Shown: in pieces, positions 40,322 to 54,269 of the stretch
Layout of the letters: each line of letters starts with the position of its first letter
Numbering within the stretch: the stretch's first letter is position 1
NCBI GenBank assembly: GCA_916381525.1
Contig: CAKAEH010001029.1
Span: 1 to 64,000 of the forward strand
Source: Cercopithifilaria johnstoni
Lineage: Eukaryota; Nematoda; Chromadorea; Rhabditida; Onchocercidae
Direction: 5' to 3'
Length of the DNA stretch: 64,000 nt
Notes under the pieces: model-generated
Told to the model about the DNA's origin: nothing
The model's input: only the letters and a program-made list of their open reading frames with translations
Database searches by the model: none
Program-made: the position numbers and the translations under genes

Positions 40322-42545
40322 CTGAAATTTATTTGTTATATACATTACTCTTAACAATCAATGTTCCGAACGTATAAATCAAAATTAGAAATGAAATAAT
40401 TCTTTCCGATTACATCATAAAACCGTTTCTTTCCTACATTAATCCGAATTTGCTGCAGCAAATTTATATGCATCAATATTCTATAGATTTCAATTGTTAA
40501 GAATTTCTTCTTTTGAAGCAATAACGAACATCATTCTAAGAATATATTCCAAAAGAACTTGGTATGTTCGATAATGATCAATTGTATGATATTAGTAAGA
40601 CGAGGTTTTCAGAACTTGAAAAGTTAGGTCACGACATTCAATGATCACACAACGCTTTACTTGTCAATCATATAGATCACACAACAAACCAGAATTCACG
40701 CAACCATCTTATTTTTGACAACTCAACCAATGTTGATAAAACATTTAATTTCGTTATTATTATATATCAGGTAAACTAATTGGAATTTAAAACATTTCAG
40801 ACTGATAAAAGTAAAGATTTTTATTTTAAAATAATAATAATTGTAAGGAAAATTAAATTTGAAAATGAAAATCATAAAAAAATAGTTGTAATTTAAAATT
40901 ACGAAGAAATTTTAAATTTTGATCTAATCTAAAATGACTTGTCTTTTCCCACCCCCTCCTCCTCCTCTCCCAACACTTACCTAATTCATAAGCAAAAAAA
41001 CAACAATAAAAACAGATTCTTCATATCAAAACTAATTAACGCTACATTTAACAACATTGATTAGAAGTGCGTAATTGACTTTTGCGCCTATATTAAATTT
41101 GAATCACACAGTGTCATTCGTAAAATGACCTATATTACAGATCTTTTTTTCTCTCTATCTCTCTCCCCTTCTCTCTTCACTAAAACCTTTCCTACTTATC
41201 AAGGAATTTTTTTTCCACCCACAACATCAATTCGCTTATACCTGTCTCAAATTCTGAAAACAAAGTAACATTTCCACAGGTAAATTTGGTCAACTGCAAA
41301 AAAAAAATTTTCTTTCTTGAATATTTGTATTTAATATGAAGTGGAATGAATGAATACGGCGGTCAACTACTTTGACCATCAAAGTTATCGAAATTAATAT
41401 TGATAATTTTGTTTTGTATTTTAATAGAAATATTAATTTAATAAAAAAGATATGATTATTACTATTATTTTATCTGCTGTGATCAAATAAACAATTCCTC
41501 CAATAAATAATGAATGATATTAGATAAATAACAAAATATGTACTCTTAGCTATGGAATAATAAAAGAATATGAATGCTATAAATAAAACAACTATTAATT
41601 AATTCGACAAATGTCTATATGTTAAAGAGAGAGAAGAAGAAGTGAGAAAATGAATGAATGAAAAAGAAAAATACGAGAAAACAATAAACAATAATACTTC
41701 ATAGAAATTAAAAGTTGCATAAATTTAATAGAACTTTTCTTAAATTTAAATTTGAAAAAAAGAAAGAAAAAGAATAAATGTAATACAAATATTTTAGAAA
41801 ACTTGTTAAAATTTGAAATATAATTTGAAGAGAAAGAAAGATTGATAAACAACCATTAATTATGTAATGTTTATGAAGAGAGAAAAGAAACGCGACGTAA
41901 GAGAAGAGAAAGGGAATGAACTGATAACTCGACTAATTACTAACAAAATTAAATGAAATCTGCTGAAGGAAAATTAATTCTAATATTAATCTTTCATATT
42001 TTAATTCCTAAAATAATAAACAATAAAACAAATCAAAAAAAATTTTATCATTGATATATTTTCTTTTTTCTTTAAATTATAATTAGAATTTCAACCTTTT
42101 TGTTATCATTAAAATTAAATAATAATCAGTCAGCAGTGATGTAAAATGTAACATATCACAGATAAAATTTCCGGAAAATTTTTACAATGCTAAATAAAGA
42201 AAAACCATAATTGAGAGAAGAAATATATTAGGTGACAAAAATATATCGGTGGCAGAAGTAGATTGAATGATAAGTGGAAAAGGAACGGATCGTGTGGGAA
42301 AGCGGGATGTGCGGGAGGAGTAAATGGGAAGAGGAAGGGAAAGGGAAAGAGAATGAAGAAATGAGAGAGGGCGATGAAGTACATCACGCCTAAAAGTAGC
42401 CCGGTAAATTGAGGATAAATTGATAAAAGAGGTTATGCGAGGACAATGAAATTGTCCGTAAGGGTTTATATTATATACATATATGTATGTATGTATATGT
42501 CTGCAAATCCATGTGTGTGCACATGTAATGCATCAAAATTATATA

Positions 42546-42594
42546 ACACACACATACACACACACGCGTACACATACACATACACATACACACA
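42546..42594. repeat. (CA)n microsatellite, interrupted
   Basis: About 50 bases of CA and TACACA units interrupted by CGCGTA. They follow a TATG-rich stretch (42475-42500). Confidence 0.9.
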
Positions 42595-43445
42595 TGTAAT
42601 ATTCATTGAAGATCAGTTGAAACTGATTTCACACATTTGGTAATTCATAAATTTTTCTTTAATTTCAACTTCTCTAACATTAAACAACATTCATTCTTTC
42701 CTGCCTGATCTCTATCCATTATACTTTCTCCCTCATCTGAACAATATTATTATATTAAGATGAGAGAGAAAGAGGTCGTTAAGATTAATTGCATTCATTC
42801 AATCATTCTATTTCAAAATTTTGACATAAAACTTTTTTCCGATTAAATTTAACTAATTGATTTAAGCATAAGTGGTTTTTAACATTTTGCTAATAATTTA
42901 TGCAAAGATTAACGATGTAAAAGAAAATTTGATTGTAACAAATTCATAGCAAAAAAAATCAAAGTTTTGAAAAAGTTTGATGAAATTTAAATTTGCATTA
43001 TTGTTGCATAAATTCTTTTCAACTTGTTTAATTTACTGAAGAAATGAATAATAGTATGGTTTAGATTTATATCAATATCGTTGTACCTTCGTATCATTGT
43101 TTTAATGGCGTTAAATAATAATAAGTGATAGCAGACTAAGCGAAAAATTGTTCAAAATTTTGAAAACTTAACTTAAGAAATGTTACATCTTTAATTAGTC
43201 TAATTTTGTTAGTCTAAATCAGTCTAACTTTTTGTGAAACGATTTGATCGTTTAGTCTAACTTTTTGTGATACAATTTGAAATGTAAGCAAAATTGAATA
43301 AGCAAAAGATTAATAAAATATATCAGCAATATCTATGCAATCGAGTGATTTTCCATTAATATCTATTCAATAAATCTCAAATTTTTTTATTAAAACAATG
43401 AGAATAGGAAACAATAACAATTTGAGGTAATGGACAAATTAATTA

Positions 43446-43497
43446 TCGCAAAATATAATTAGTAAATTTTTGTCGCAAAATATAATTAGTAAATTTT
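43446..43497. repeat. Tandem duplication, period 28
   Basis: The word TCGCAAAATATAATTAGTAA followed by ATTTT occurs twice in immediate succession. Confidence 0.8.
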
Positions 43498-44230
43498 GAA
43501 GAGAATAGCAAAATAATCATCCAAAAATAAAATAAATTTTGAAAAGATGATGGAATGATTCTTGAGATTATCACGAGATTTAAAATGCTGCACGCATTAT
43601 CGATACAATAATGATAAGTGTTGTATAAATGTGATAAATGAGCATAAAATTTAGTATGTTTTTAAAAAGAAGGGGAAGTAGAAGAGAAGGATAGCTAACC
43701 TAAGAAGTTAAATGGAAAACTTTCAGACTTCTAAAGTTAGCTATTTATTCGGATATTCATCTTCGCATCCAATAAGACAAGGTTTATGTTACTTAGCAAC
43801 CATTTCCAGAAGAAGAAGAAGAAGAAAAAAACAATATCCATTGAAATTTTATGTTCGATTGCTTTATGAAATAGAAATAGCAACAGAAGGAAAGACAACG
43901 AATAAAAAAGGAAATGAAAATTTTCTTTTAAAATGTTTGAAAAAATTCAAAATAAAATTTATTAGTTCAAAAATTATTATTAAATTATCAAATCCTCAAA
44001 GAGAAAAAAAGCATATTTATTAAATCAATACAGCAAATTTGAAAATTATTTCATTTAATAGAAGTAAAAATTCTACCAGTTATCTCTTACCACTAGTTAT
44101 TACGTTATCAATCATTTTCAATTTTATAAACTTCACTTACAAGTAAACAAATTAACGTAGGCCATTTGGTGCAACAAAGTGAATGTAAATGACTAAAGAT
44201 TGCGGTATGTATAGAGAAGAAAGATATCAG

Positions 44231-44320
44231 GAGGTGAAAGTGAAGATGGAAGTGGAGAAGGAAAAGGAGGAGGAAGAGGAGGAGGAGAAGAAGGAGGAAA
44301 AGAGGGGGAGAAGAGAGATG
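44231..44320. repeat. GGA/GAA purine tract
   Basis: About 90 bases are almost pure purine on the plus strand (GGAGGAAGAGGAGGAGGAG-type). Such polypurine mirror-like tracts can adopt triplex structures. Translated, it gives a Glu/Lys run inside an 84-codon frame (44189-44443) that I regard as accidental. Confidence 0.8.
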
Positions 44321-45777
44321 AACGGGAAAGATGATAGCATTGCAGCGGATAAGAGATTGTTGATGCTTAACAGGCGAATTGTTGTTTGCAAGTTGCTGCG
44401 AATTTTCTTTGCTGTTTTATTTTCCTTTGTTATTCTTTCATAAATAATAATAAAGTCATTTGGGGTTATCAATGGCTTATCATATCTCGTCAGTTTTATT
44501 TATTAAAAGTTAAACATCTAAACATTTCGTATGAAGTTATTATTATTATTGTAAGCATAAGAGGAATGAATGAATGATGCGCATTTATCCATCATCACAT
44601 TTAAAAGGACTAAATGATATGTGTTCACTTATCCGCCAAGAAAAAAAATAAATAAATAAATAACGCGCATTTGTCATCATTGAGAATAAATAGCATGCAC
44701 TTAACTGTCTTTTCGGACATTTTAAAAATCAATTTTTGCGCTTTTTCTAATTTTCTTCTTGAAATAACTGCAGAATCATTCATTTTGCAACAGTTCAAAA
44801 TGAAGAAAGATGTTGAAAAGACCTGAGAACGAAATTAATCAGTAATATTTTAACACTTGTTTAAATTGAAATTTTACAAAAAGATCTTTCATCGCCTTTT
44901 TTCTTCCTTTCTCAGTTCCTAATTTCTCTTTATTTTTATTATACTTACAGTTTTGTTTACTTCATGAATGTTTAATGATCGATCAAAACACTTAAAATCT
45001 TAACTTTTCAAGAATCGATACCTCTTCTGTAAGTTCATTCTATAAAACAATAAACTTTCATTTCAAATAATTGCATAATTTCTTCTCATCTCTTTCTTTT
45101 CCAATCGTCAAGCATTTTAGTTTGTTTCATTACAGAAAAGAAAAGAAAAGAAAGAGATATTGTTAAGAGAATGCTGGTGCAAAATATAAATATAAATAAT
45201 GATAAACATTTTCATCTCTTCCTACTTCACATTTACACTCTAATATCAAATTCTTATCAAATAATAAATGTTACGGTAGTTATTGATAATGTCAAATTTT
45301 AACATTTCAATCAACCCAACGGACCAAGTTCATGTAGCTAAAATTCCTGAATTATTTCTCTCCTCTACATTTCCTTCATTCAATGATTACTGCCTTCCTT
45401 TTCTTTCAATCATTTCCATTTTCCCTAAACAAATCAATCAATCAAATAACAAAAATAATATTCATAGCGAATTTATGTATAATTTTGTGCCTTAAAAAAA
45501 ATTGAAGAGGAAAAGGGAAAGGATGGAAATTTTTGAAAGTTTGACAAAATCAATAAAACATACCTATATATTGGCTCAAGTCTGAAATAGATGCCTTCAT
45601 TCTTTTTTTTAAAATGAACAACAAAAAAGGGAAATGTATTATTGTAATGTATTTGTAATCAAAGGTAAGCTGTCAACCATAAAAGGTAATATTTTTGAAA
45701 CATTCTTTGATGACTTTTAATTACAAATTTCTAATGCTTATAAATCAAACAGAGATTATTTTGAATTGAAAGTGAAA

Positions 45778-45842
45778 AAAAAAAGAAGAGAGAGAGAAGG
45801 AGGGAGAGAGAGAGAGAATGAGGGAGGTAAAGGGAAAAGAAA
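45778..45842. repeat. GA-rich purine tract
   Basis: Interrupted (GA)n with GGA and GGG blocks, purine on the plus strand throughout apart from a few bases. Confidence 0.8.
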
Positions 45843-47970
45843 GAAATCGAATAATTATAACATTACAAAAATTTCCAAAATATTTCGATGCTCACTTCTG
45901 ATCGATCATTACAATTTTTCTTTTACTTTTTTTTAACCCTTATCTGATATAAATATTTGAAGATAAAGATAGATATCAAAAATTTTTAAATATATGATAT
46001 ATAAATGTTTGATTTGAAATAGAGATAGAATTTGTGGAAAATATTCGAAATGGGCAAGAGAAAAAAAGAAATGAAGTAAAATTTGTTTACTTATTAGTAA
46101 ATATGAAATAATTATATAAAAAATTTAAATTTATAATTATTAAATGATTTTTCAATATTTCACAATATTTAATCAATTTTAAAAAATTTTATAGAATTTC
46201 GAGATAATATATCAATGAAATAAAAGAATAAATAAAATCAACCTGAAATATAATCAATAATATATTGTTGTTATTTGCAATTTTTATTACAATTTTTCCA
46301 GTAGTATCATCGTATCATTCATATTATCAATGAATGTAACGCTTTATTATTGTTGGATGAATAATTATTTATTGATATGTTGCAATTTTATTATTGAAAA
46401 AAGAAGAAATAATATGAATTTAGTGTTTTGCAATTCTATTTCGGATGAATCATATCATTTCAAGAAAAAGAAATGAAAAATATCAAATAATGAAGATATT
46501 TAGGAATTGATGGAATGAAATGAAATTTTGAAATAGGACGATATGAATTCAATTTAATATAAAGAATATTTCAAATAGTTGCGCTAAAAATGAATTAATA
46601 AATAAGTTGTAAAAATTATCGAATAAAGGATATTTTCATTTATGTAATTTTAATTTTGGTATCATTATGAAATTCTCTTTTCTTCTTCCATTTTTTTTGT
46701 ACAGTAAATATTTTTGAAAATTAAAACCGATTGTGAAAAAAAATTTACAAAAATTAATTTATCGTTATTCTTTTTGGTTTTATCGATGCTAGAAAATAAC
46801 AGTTTTAGATACAGTTTTAGTTTAGTTAAATTAATCGAGATAAGTTAACCTATATAATTTTGATGTGTAAATAAGCATAGAAGATATCATAACAAAATCA
46901 ACGAGATTTGTTAAATATCGGAATTGAATTATTGTTCCTCTTCAATCATAATCATATGATCGTGCCAATTTGAGGGAATGTTAAGCAACACCGATTAGAG
47001 AAAAAAGAGCCAATTAAAAATAAAACATTTTTTGAAATTCAACCCTTATTATGGCTTACTCATTCTGCAAAAACGGTTGTTAGCTATTAAATAACAGTGA
47101 AGAATTAGTAATTCTTTTATCAAAATCATTGGTCTGTCAATTTCTCTTACCTCCTCGTTCTCCTTTAGGCAAAAGAAAAATTAAATACAATACCTTTTTG
47201 TCAACAACACTTCTAAATGACAGATTGATCATTTGGTAGGCAAATATTTCAGCTGTCAACATCTTATTTGATAATCAATTTTAATACATATCATTCCAGA
47301 TAACTTGCAAAAAAATACGAGATCTATTCAAATCCATAAAATAGAGTTCAAAGAATGTTTTCCCTTTCTAATACAATTTTAATCAATAATTTATACCAAA
47401 AACATGGTATTAAATTTACATTTTATAATACTAATCACTCTAATTAATATTTTATATCGATTTTGAATGGATTTTTTTTTGCATAATATAAATATTTTAT
47501 TTCGTAAATATTTGATATTTCATATTTCTCTTTTACACTCTCAATGAAGAGGTCAAATTGAATAAATAATTCACTTTGTACTTTTTATGGGTTTCATTTA
47601 TATTTCTTATAAGGGAATTATAAAAGTATAAGAAATGGATGGAAAACATCTTCTTACCTATTCCTAATAGATTACGAGAATTCCTAGTCCTTGCTTGCCA
47701 TATGGTAAAATTCAGGGCAAACCAATTCCAATAAGGTCATCAAAACGAAATTATTAAAGATTAGTGATAAAGATCATTTAAGGCTTCTTTCTCAATTATT
47801 TTTGAATACATAAAATCAAAAATTAAACCGATCGATTGTTATCTTTTATTTCATTGTTTTAGTAACATATAATAAGTGCTAATCATTATTACACGTGAAA
47901 TACGTATTTAGATTATTTGTATTATTTAAATCTATTATTTGGCAATTATTTTGCATGCAATATAGCTATA

Positions 47971-48028
47971 TATGATAGAATTTAAGGATTTATAATTTGA
48001 TATGATAAAATTTGAGGATTTATAATTT
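47971..48028. repeat. Tandem duplication, period 30
   Basis: TATGATARAATTTRAGGATT followed by TATAATTT is present at 47971-47998 and again at 48001-48028, differing at two positions. Confidence 0.8.
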
Positions 48029-48815
48029 ATGTAACTGCGATCATTAGTTGTATTTTAGTGGAAAAACATTTCTAAAACAGACTATATATATATTAGTTTC
48101 AGTTCTTATATATTAATTAGGAGTTGTTTTTGAATTAAAAATTTCCCATCTAATTCTAAAGTAAATTTGGGATTTAATGCTTTTTAAAACAAAAACAAAT
48201 TATGGGTGATAATTAGAAGGTATTAAAAAGCGAGATTTATTAATGGTAGATTATATGAAATAATTGATGAAAGATATGGCTTCTAAAAAAACACATCTCA
48301 ACATTAATGAAGATCGCTTTAGCGACTCCAATCTTAGATTTCACTCATAATGAAAACATTACGCGAAAACATTGATGAAGAAATGAAAATATAAGCCTCG
48401 CTAACAACAAAAATTATGATAATCATTATCATGATTTCTAATCATGATATTGCTTTATTGTTTAAAAAAATAAGAAAAATAAAGTGAGAAAAAATTGGTT
48501 TACTTTTCAAATATCCATTGAAAACAAAACCTAATTTAACAAGTGCCGTATTTATTACATATTTTTCCTATACTAATAAAAATATCATTCATAACTATAT
48601 CATCATCTATCATAACATTCAAATTATAAGGTTAAGAAGGTTAAGAAATACAAAGCTTTTTTAAATTCTATCAAATTTAAGGCAAACATTTTAAACTTAA
48701 ATGAATTCATCTTCTTATTATTATTATTATCAAAAAGTCTTTCTAATTTATTTTATAATAATTTAATTTTTCAACGCAAAAATTAAAAGAGAAAAAAATC
48801 TCGGAAAAGTCAATT

Positions 48816-48869
48816 GGATAACTGAAATAGGTGTTAAGATAAGGGGATAACTGAAATAGGTGTTAAGAT
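48816..48869. repeat. 25-bp exact direct repeat, period 29
   Basis: GGATAACTGAAATAGGTGTT followed by AAGAT is repeated exactly at 48816-48840 and 48845-48869. Confidence 0.85.
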
Positions 48870-49065
48870 GAGGATAGAGGTAAATGAATATGAGAGGGAA
48901 CTACGCATGATCGAAATTGGAGGGGAAGAAGAGGGGAGGGAAACGAAGTATATCTTGACAAAAGGGATAGAAAGAGGACCAGATTGATGAATACATCATT
49001 CAGCTATGTTGAAAAACTCGTTTTGACAATGATTCCCTTCTGCATACCGGCGCATACCCATCTAT

Positions 49066-49073
49066 ATACACAC

Positions 49074-49110
<37 letters not shown>

Positions 49111-49122
49111 TACACATACACC
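49066..49122. repeat. (CA)n microsatellite
   Basis: About 57 bases of CA with scattered TA steps. It is preceded by a purine-rich block similar in composition to that before the CA tract at 42.5 kb. Confidence 0.9.
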
Positions 49123-50237
49123 TCAGCAACCATTTATACCTCTCTTGTTAAAATAGTTACATTTCGAAAATTTGACATGCTTTTTAAAGTTTCTCTTGTT
49201 GATTTCATTGAAGTTTTTTTTTCATTTCAATCTTTAAATTTAACCCGAATTTGATGATGGCGGAGATGACGACTATCCTTCTTCTCCTTCTTCTTCTTCT
49301 TAATCCTACCGATCTTCATCTTATTAATCTTCTTCCTTTTCCTTCACCTGTTCATTATTCTCAAACAATATTGAGTATAAGGAATGATGTATGAAATGAA
49401 AAAACAAAATAAACTATACGTTAATTGGCTTAATTATAAAAAAGAGCATTCATTAAAATTAATTATTGAAGTTTTTGTAATTCAATTAAAAAAAAACGAA
49501 AGATTAAAATTGACAACAAAAAAGGATTGAAATTTGATGATAAAATTGACAAATTCAAAGGGATAAAATGATGTATGACAAAATAATATTGTTCATTTAA
49601 TTTAATTTTAAAACAAATAAATAATGCTTAATTTTCTAATTAAAATTTTTTCTTTCAAAATGAATTAAACTATTTAGCGTTCTTTTCTTTTAAAAGTCTT
49701 AATGAATTATTATCAAATTTTCTTAAATTGATTTCTTATTTATCTTTTTCTGTGAATGAAACGATTATTAATATAAAGCTTATATGTTCCATTTTTGCGC
49801 ATCACATCCATCTTCTGAAGAAACCTTCAATTTCTCTCAACGATTTTTTTCCACAGAATTCAAAAGTACTTCTTTCCAGACTTCACAAAATTTTGATTTT
49901 AGTTATTTACAAATTTACATTGCTCATAATGAGTCTTTTATATAGAAAGAGGAAAAAAAACCAGACGGAGAGTGGTACAGTTTGTGTCGATGATAAGAGA
50001 AGAGCCAACAAATAGGTAAATGCATGGATGCAGGTGAATTGGATGCATTAGTGTTAAACTGTTTGAAGGTATTCAAAAACATCCGCTGCGGAGGTATGAA
50101 CTTACGGGGTCAACAAGGGAGAAAGGAGAAGACTGTCTTCTTAATGGAGAGAGAGAGAGATGTTAGATGAAACTTCTTCCATTGATTGATGAAATGAACC
50201 AAATAGGGGAAGAATCAAAAAAGGTGTATCGGTGGTA

Positions 50238-50480
50238 CTATTTCCCTACTTCATTTGTGGGTACTGTCGATAGAAGCTTAATAGATGGGATAGTAGTGGA
50301 AGAGAAGGAAGATGAAGACTGGTAAATTGTTTGGGTTGGTCTTTCACCTATACCATCGGTCAGATGACGTATTGTCAAGGTCGCTTGATAGAACTCTCCA
50401 TTTCCACCACCATCACCACCACGACTGTTGCAATCAATACACTGTTCAATTATCAAAACACATTCCGAAATAATGAGCAA
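50238..50480 (-). CDS. Weak candidate coding segment, unknown product
   Basis: An 80-codon minus-strand frame stands out from its surroundings by more balanced base composition and by a Ser/Thr-rich, Gly-rich protein (for example NSRGGDGGGNGEFYQA and YQSSSSFSSTTIPS). It could be a terminal exon of an unrecognised minus-strand gene, but I found no convincing upstream exon, and glycine/serine runs arise easily from GGT/GGA and TCT/TCC simple sequence. Treat as a hypothesis. Confidence 0.2.
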   Translation of the reverse strand: MLIISECVLIIEQCIDCNSRGGDGGGNGEFYQATLTIRHLTDGIGERPTQTIYQSSSSFSSTTIPSIKLLSTVPTNEVGK

Positions 50481-51676
50481 TATTTAATAATTTCACATTT
50501 ACATACCAGATGATAGTGCTATCCTACCCCGCATTTTTCAGTTTCAAAGCTGCAAAAGTGGTCCAGCGAAGTTCAATACGTCCACTATGATATTTGACAT
50601 TTCAGTTGCTGATAAATAAGATGAATCATGAAAGTGTATTATAGCAGATTTGCATAAATTGTTTCGAAAAGAAGAAAAGCGTAGTATTTTTATGTTCAAA
50701 TTTTGAAAAGAAAAATCATTTGAAGCAATTGTCAACAACACTGAATTCATAATTCAGAAACAAACTGGCTAAAATAAACTGATGAATCCTGTGCCTCATC
50801 AGATCAAATATTATTTGTCTCAAATCTAAGATCCTATCTTGATTGAATGAAGTATAGGATATAACGGTTTATCCTAGAATAATAGAAAAAATAAGATTAG
50901 ATAAAAGGGAACAGTTCTCGAACATTGCTCAAAGCAACAAATCAAAACAGAACAGGAGAGATAAGAAAGAGAAATCAAAAAAGAACGACAACATCAGCAG
51001 ATCTAATAATAATGCAGCATCTTGAACTTTTGAACATACAAAATGCTTAAAACATCCCCAAAAACTCTTTCGAAATCTATGGCACATAATAAATTAAAAA
51101 GAAATAACCAACTCCTGAATTTACGCAAAAACGATTCACTGAGAATAAATAACATGCAAATTGTGTTGAAAAAAACTTAAAAAAATATGAGCTTACAAAC
51201 AGAGTGAATTCACAAATTCATAAAATGTTCACTTGGACACAATATATATTTATATTATTGTGAAACAAGAAAGAAATACAGTAACATCATAAACGGAGTT
51301 TCATCACGAAACAACTCTGTTTATGACACTGATACATAAAAAAGAAATTTGCTTACAAAACATACAAATATCCATAAATTTCTCAGAACTCTTGCCAGTC
51401 AAGATTTCTAGGCTTGTTTAGAAAAACCCCAAAAAAATATTATCTATAGAATTCAAGCTACATGCTTTTCTGCAACAGTACTATACTTATTAAATAAGTT
51501 TGTGAATATACCTCCTTAAAATGTTAAAAACAAAGACAAATATAGGGTAAAGCATAAAAAGTACAATGAAGTAAAGAAAATTGCAAAAGTGCTGATAACA
51601 AATTGACAACTTATTTCAATAATATTATATTTACAGGTTTCCAAAAGTCAGGTGATTCACAGGACGCTAAAGATCC

Positions 51677-53934
51677 TTATCGTGGCTGCCATCGCAAAAG
51701 TCGAGGTCGTAACAACAAACGTGGTTTTTTCACAACACCTGTTTTCCAGCAGTGTATGAGAAATCGCTGTGTGACATATAATACATGGTCGCCTTTCCAA
51801 TAACGTGTCAACTTGAGATAGTGAAGTGTTTCTGAAGAATACTAATTAAGCTGATAAAGAAAGAAAAGATTAAATCACTTTTCCCTGAATAACCACAACT
51901 ATCACACCACCATTTTGATGCGCCTCTTAATGCTGGCCAACGGACACTTAAACGACTTGAGCAAGGACTCCAAAAGCTAACAAGTTAAATATTAAGCTTG
52001 ATATAATTAAAATTAAAAACTACCGACAACCTTTTTTCAGAACTTCAACAACTCACCAATAATGTCACTCACATGAATAGCTGTTCTTCGGCTTAAATCT
52101 GCTATCGAAATTTTTGAACAAGTTCTTAACACTTCCAGAACTGCCCATGACCAGTAAGACCGATAACTCAGTTTGCCCAAATCACTTAATGGTTTTTCAG
52201 GTGAACCAATCAAGCCCTCTCGTTTCGAAATTTCATAGCCTGAAATTCAGCCAAATACAAGCTTACATAAATCTCAAGCACAGAATTAACACCACTATTC
52301 AACTGTTCCGATAAATAAATGATTTAAACTCACTCAGCTGGATAAGGAACTTCCCATAACCACTTCGCTGAAAAGGAGGAAGTATACAAATGCAAGCAAG
52401 ATTATTTCCGTCGGGATTGCCTTGCTCCTTCGAGAAATAACCCACCATTTGAGCACCTCGACTATCGACCTATAATATAATGGATCTTAAAAATAAAATA
52501 ATGCATAGGAATGCTACAAATATGTCATACAAAACTTGGTCAAAAAATCTATTATATAAAACCTCGAAATTCAACGTTACGATTATTATAGATAACATCA
52601 ACAACAGAAAGGATACTTTAAACGAACCTCGCAAAGTACATAGAATAGGAAAGGTTCAACATCGAAATAAAGCGTTTTGTGATCCAGAAACAACTTCGCC
52701 AGAAGACACAAACACTGACAGTATACCTAAAAACGACTAGTGAGAAAATTCCGAACAAAATTAATTTCTCAGGAAAATTATAGCTAAGCAAAGACGTAGA
52801 TGCAGATACAACAAAAAACAAATAAAGCTTTACCTTGTCATTACTACCGAGAACTTCGTAAACAGACATTGATTTCTCTTTATAAATTTCAATGCCTGGT
52901 GGTTCTTTTCTTCGACATTCAAGCAGATGAATGCGATAGCTTCGTTCGAACTTCATGTACCGCATGCAGTACTGGCATATGTAAAGGCTATGTGCTTTCC
53001 CATAATCATCCGGATAAGGTGAAAAATACCACGTATCGATTTCATAATTCCCGTATCTGATGCGTTCAATATGTTTCACTCTAGTAACCTTAACATCAAA
53101 ATCATGCTAGGTTTCACATGCTTGTGAAAAAAGCCGTCTAGATAATTATGGAAGTCACGGTAACGAAACATTTCAAATTTCAGTTAATTTTGAATCTGTA
53201 ATCTAGAAAACCGCAGTAGGCTTATGAGGCTCAATACGAAAATGGAGTCAATCTGTCAAATCAATATACATTATTTTCAACATAACTGAACAACCTCTTC
53301 GTGCTCTTTTTCAAGTGCTGTCCTTGCATCCTTTATACTGGAGTGTGGATTAGGAGACTCGATCATCTCGATATGCTTCCTCTTCCGTACTCTTGTTATC
53401 TTCCTCCGACCATCATCGACTGATGTCTGCAATATAATATTTCTTATCAATTCCCAATTACAGTTATTGAACATTTTAAAAAGGGTCTATAAGCTAGAAA
53501 ATGGAGTTTTTTATTCAAAATGAATTCGAAGTATTCCAAGATATGATTTCATGGAATCTATATCTTAAATCCGACTAGAAACATATATACATCCATATTT
53601 AAACGAGTTTTGTAACAGATTTCATGTTCTCCCTGGCTCTCCCTTGTCATCCTCTTTCAATACTTACATTTCTTTGGGCAAGAACTTTCTGAATCTGACT
53701 ACGTTGTGCCCATTCATCAAGACGTCGATCTGTCCCTTCGTAATGTACGTAATACTCATTTCCTGTTCCTCTTTCTGCTGGTCTTTTATCTATAATAACA
53801 GCACGTCGTCGTCTAGCACTTCCATGACGCAAAACCATACACATTTCTCCCAACGCTAACTGATCATTTGAATTCGATTGGGCTTCTGAAACCTCGTTCT
53901 TTGTTGAACTACGACCATATCGCCCTGAACCCAT
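51677..53934 (-). CDS. mys-2: MYST-family histone acetyltransferase, MOF/KAT8 type
   Basis: Seven minus-strand exons (53668-53934, 53295-53426, 52834-53088, 52628-52726, 52334-52469, 52057-52239, 51677-51831) splice in phase to 408 residues; human KAT8 has 458. Order: chromo-barrel domain about 25-85 (NEYYVHYEGTDRRLDEWAQR); a basic linker with RKITRVRKRKH; MYST C2HC zinc finger with C171, C174, H187 and C191; then the acetyltransferase core. In the core, DHKTLYFDVEPF carries the lysine that MYST enzymes autoacetylate (K235), NNLACICILPP carries the active-site cysteine (C277 by alignment), QRSGYGK (285-291) is the acetyl-CoA loop, and GSPEKPLSDLG carries the catalytic glutamate (E311). The linker and the KEHEEVTRVKHIERI segment align with KAT8 rather than Tip60, so the expected activity is histone H4 lysine 16 acetylation. 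The C. elegans symbol is by family inference. The start may lie further upstream. Confidence 0.92.
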
Positions 53935-54132
53935 TGCTAAAGGTAATTTAGATTATGTAAATATCAGAAGAGGAGGAAAATGCATGAAACGAACAGTTCC
54001 TCCACACATTAGATCGTATAGTATTGCAACGCAGACAAGACGTCTAACATAAACAACTCCATCTCCAAAGTACGTGATGAAATGGAAACTACGGCAAATA
54101 AGGAGTACCAGATGTCAAACATATGAGAATAC

Positions 54133-54269
54133 CTCTGTGGACGATGCCATTACGTCGAAGATAACGATGTTGCCGTGTTGTGATGTACTCACGCTCATAA
54201 AGAGCTGAGCCAACGTTGCTGCGGCTATGGCTTGTTATGGTGGTCCTGCTTCTACACGCCGCTGATACC
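54133..54269 (-). other. Candidate upstream coding exon of KAT8
   Basis: On the minus strand, 137 bases are bounded by a good acceptor (CTTTCAG) and a donor (AGAG then GTATTC). Only one frame is open, giving 45 residues (ALYEREYITTRQHRYLRRNG within it). It leaves in phase 1. KAT8 exon 1 has its own acceptor (CCTTTAG) two bases before its ATG, so splicing would create GCA then ATG and fuse the two frames without a stop. This may be an alternative N-terminus, a non-coding leader exon, or chance. Confidence 0.4.

Larger units (their letters stand above)
40322..51676. other. 11 kb AT-rich gene desert with simple repeats
   Basis: No frame in this interval shows domain content together with splice partners. 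The longest (43712-44023, 103 codons) is A-rich and Lys-rich and looks accidental. The region contains two CA microsatellites, purine-strand tracts, a CTT tract (about 49275-49345) and several short local duplications, listed separately. The left end includes the upstream region of the Ig/FN3 gene, the right end the 3' flank of KAT8. A weak minus-strand coding candidate at 50238-50480 is listed separately. Confidence 0.6.

Noticed and set aside
43712..44023. 103-codon plus-strand frame with Arg/Lys runs
   Set aside because: It lies in an A-rich desert, its codons reflect A-runs and AGAAGAAGA repeats, and it has no homologous motif or exon neighbours.
44189..44443. 84-codon Glu/Lys-rich frame followed by a hydrophobic end
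   Set aside because: It is produced by the GGA/GAA purine tract. There are no splice partners, no domain and no flanking coding composition.
51890..51990. Minus-strand frame SSRLSVRWPALRGASKWW considered as the last KAT8 exon
   Set aside because: The exon at 51677-51831 gives the expected LKLTRYWKGDHVLYV segment in the right phase. The other frame has no family match and lies in the intron.
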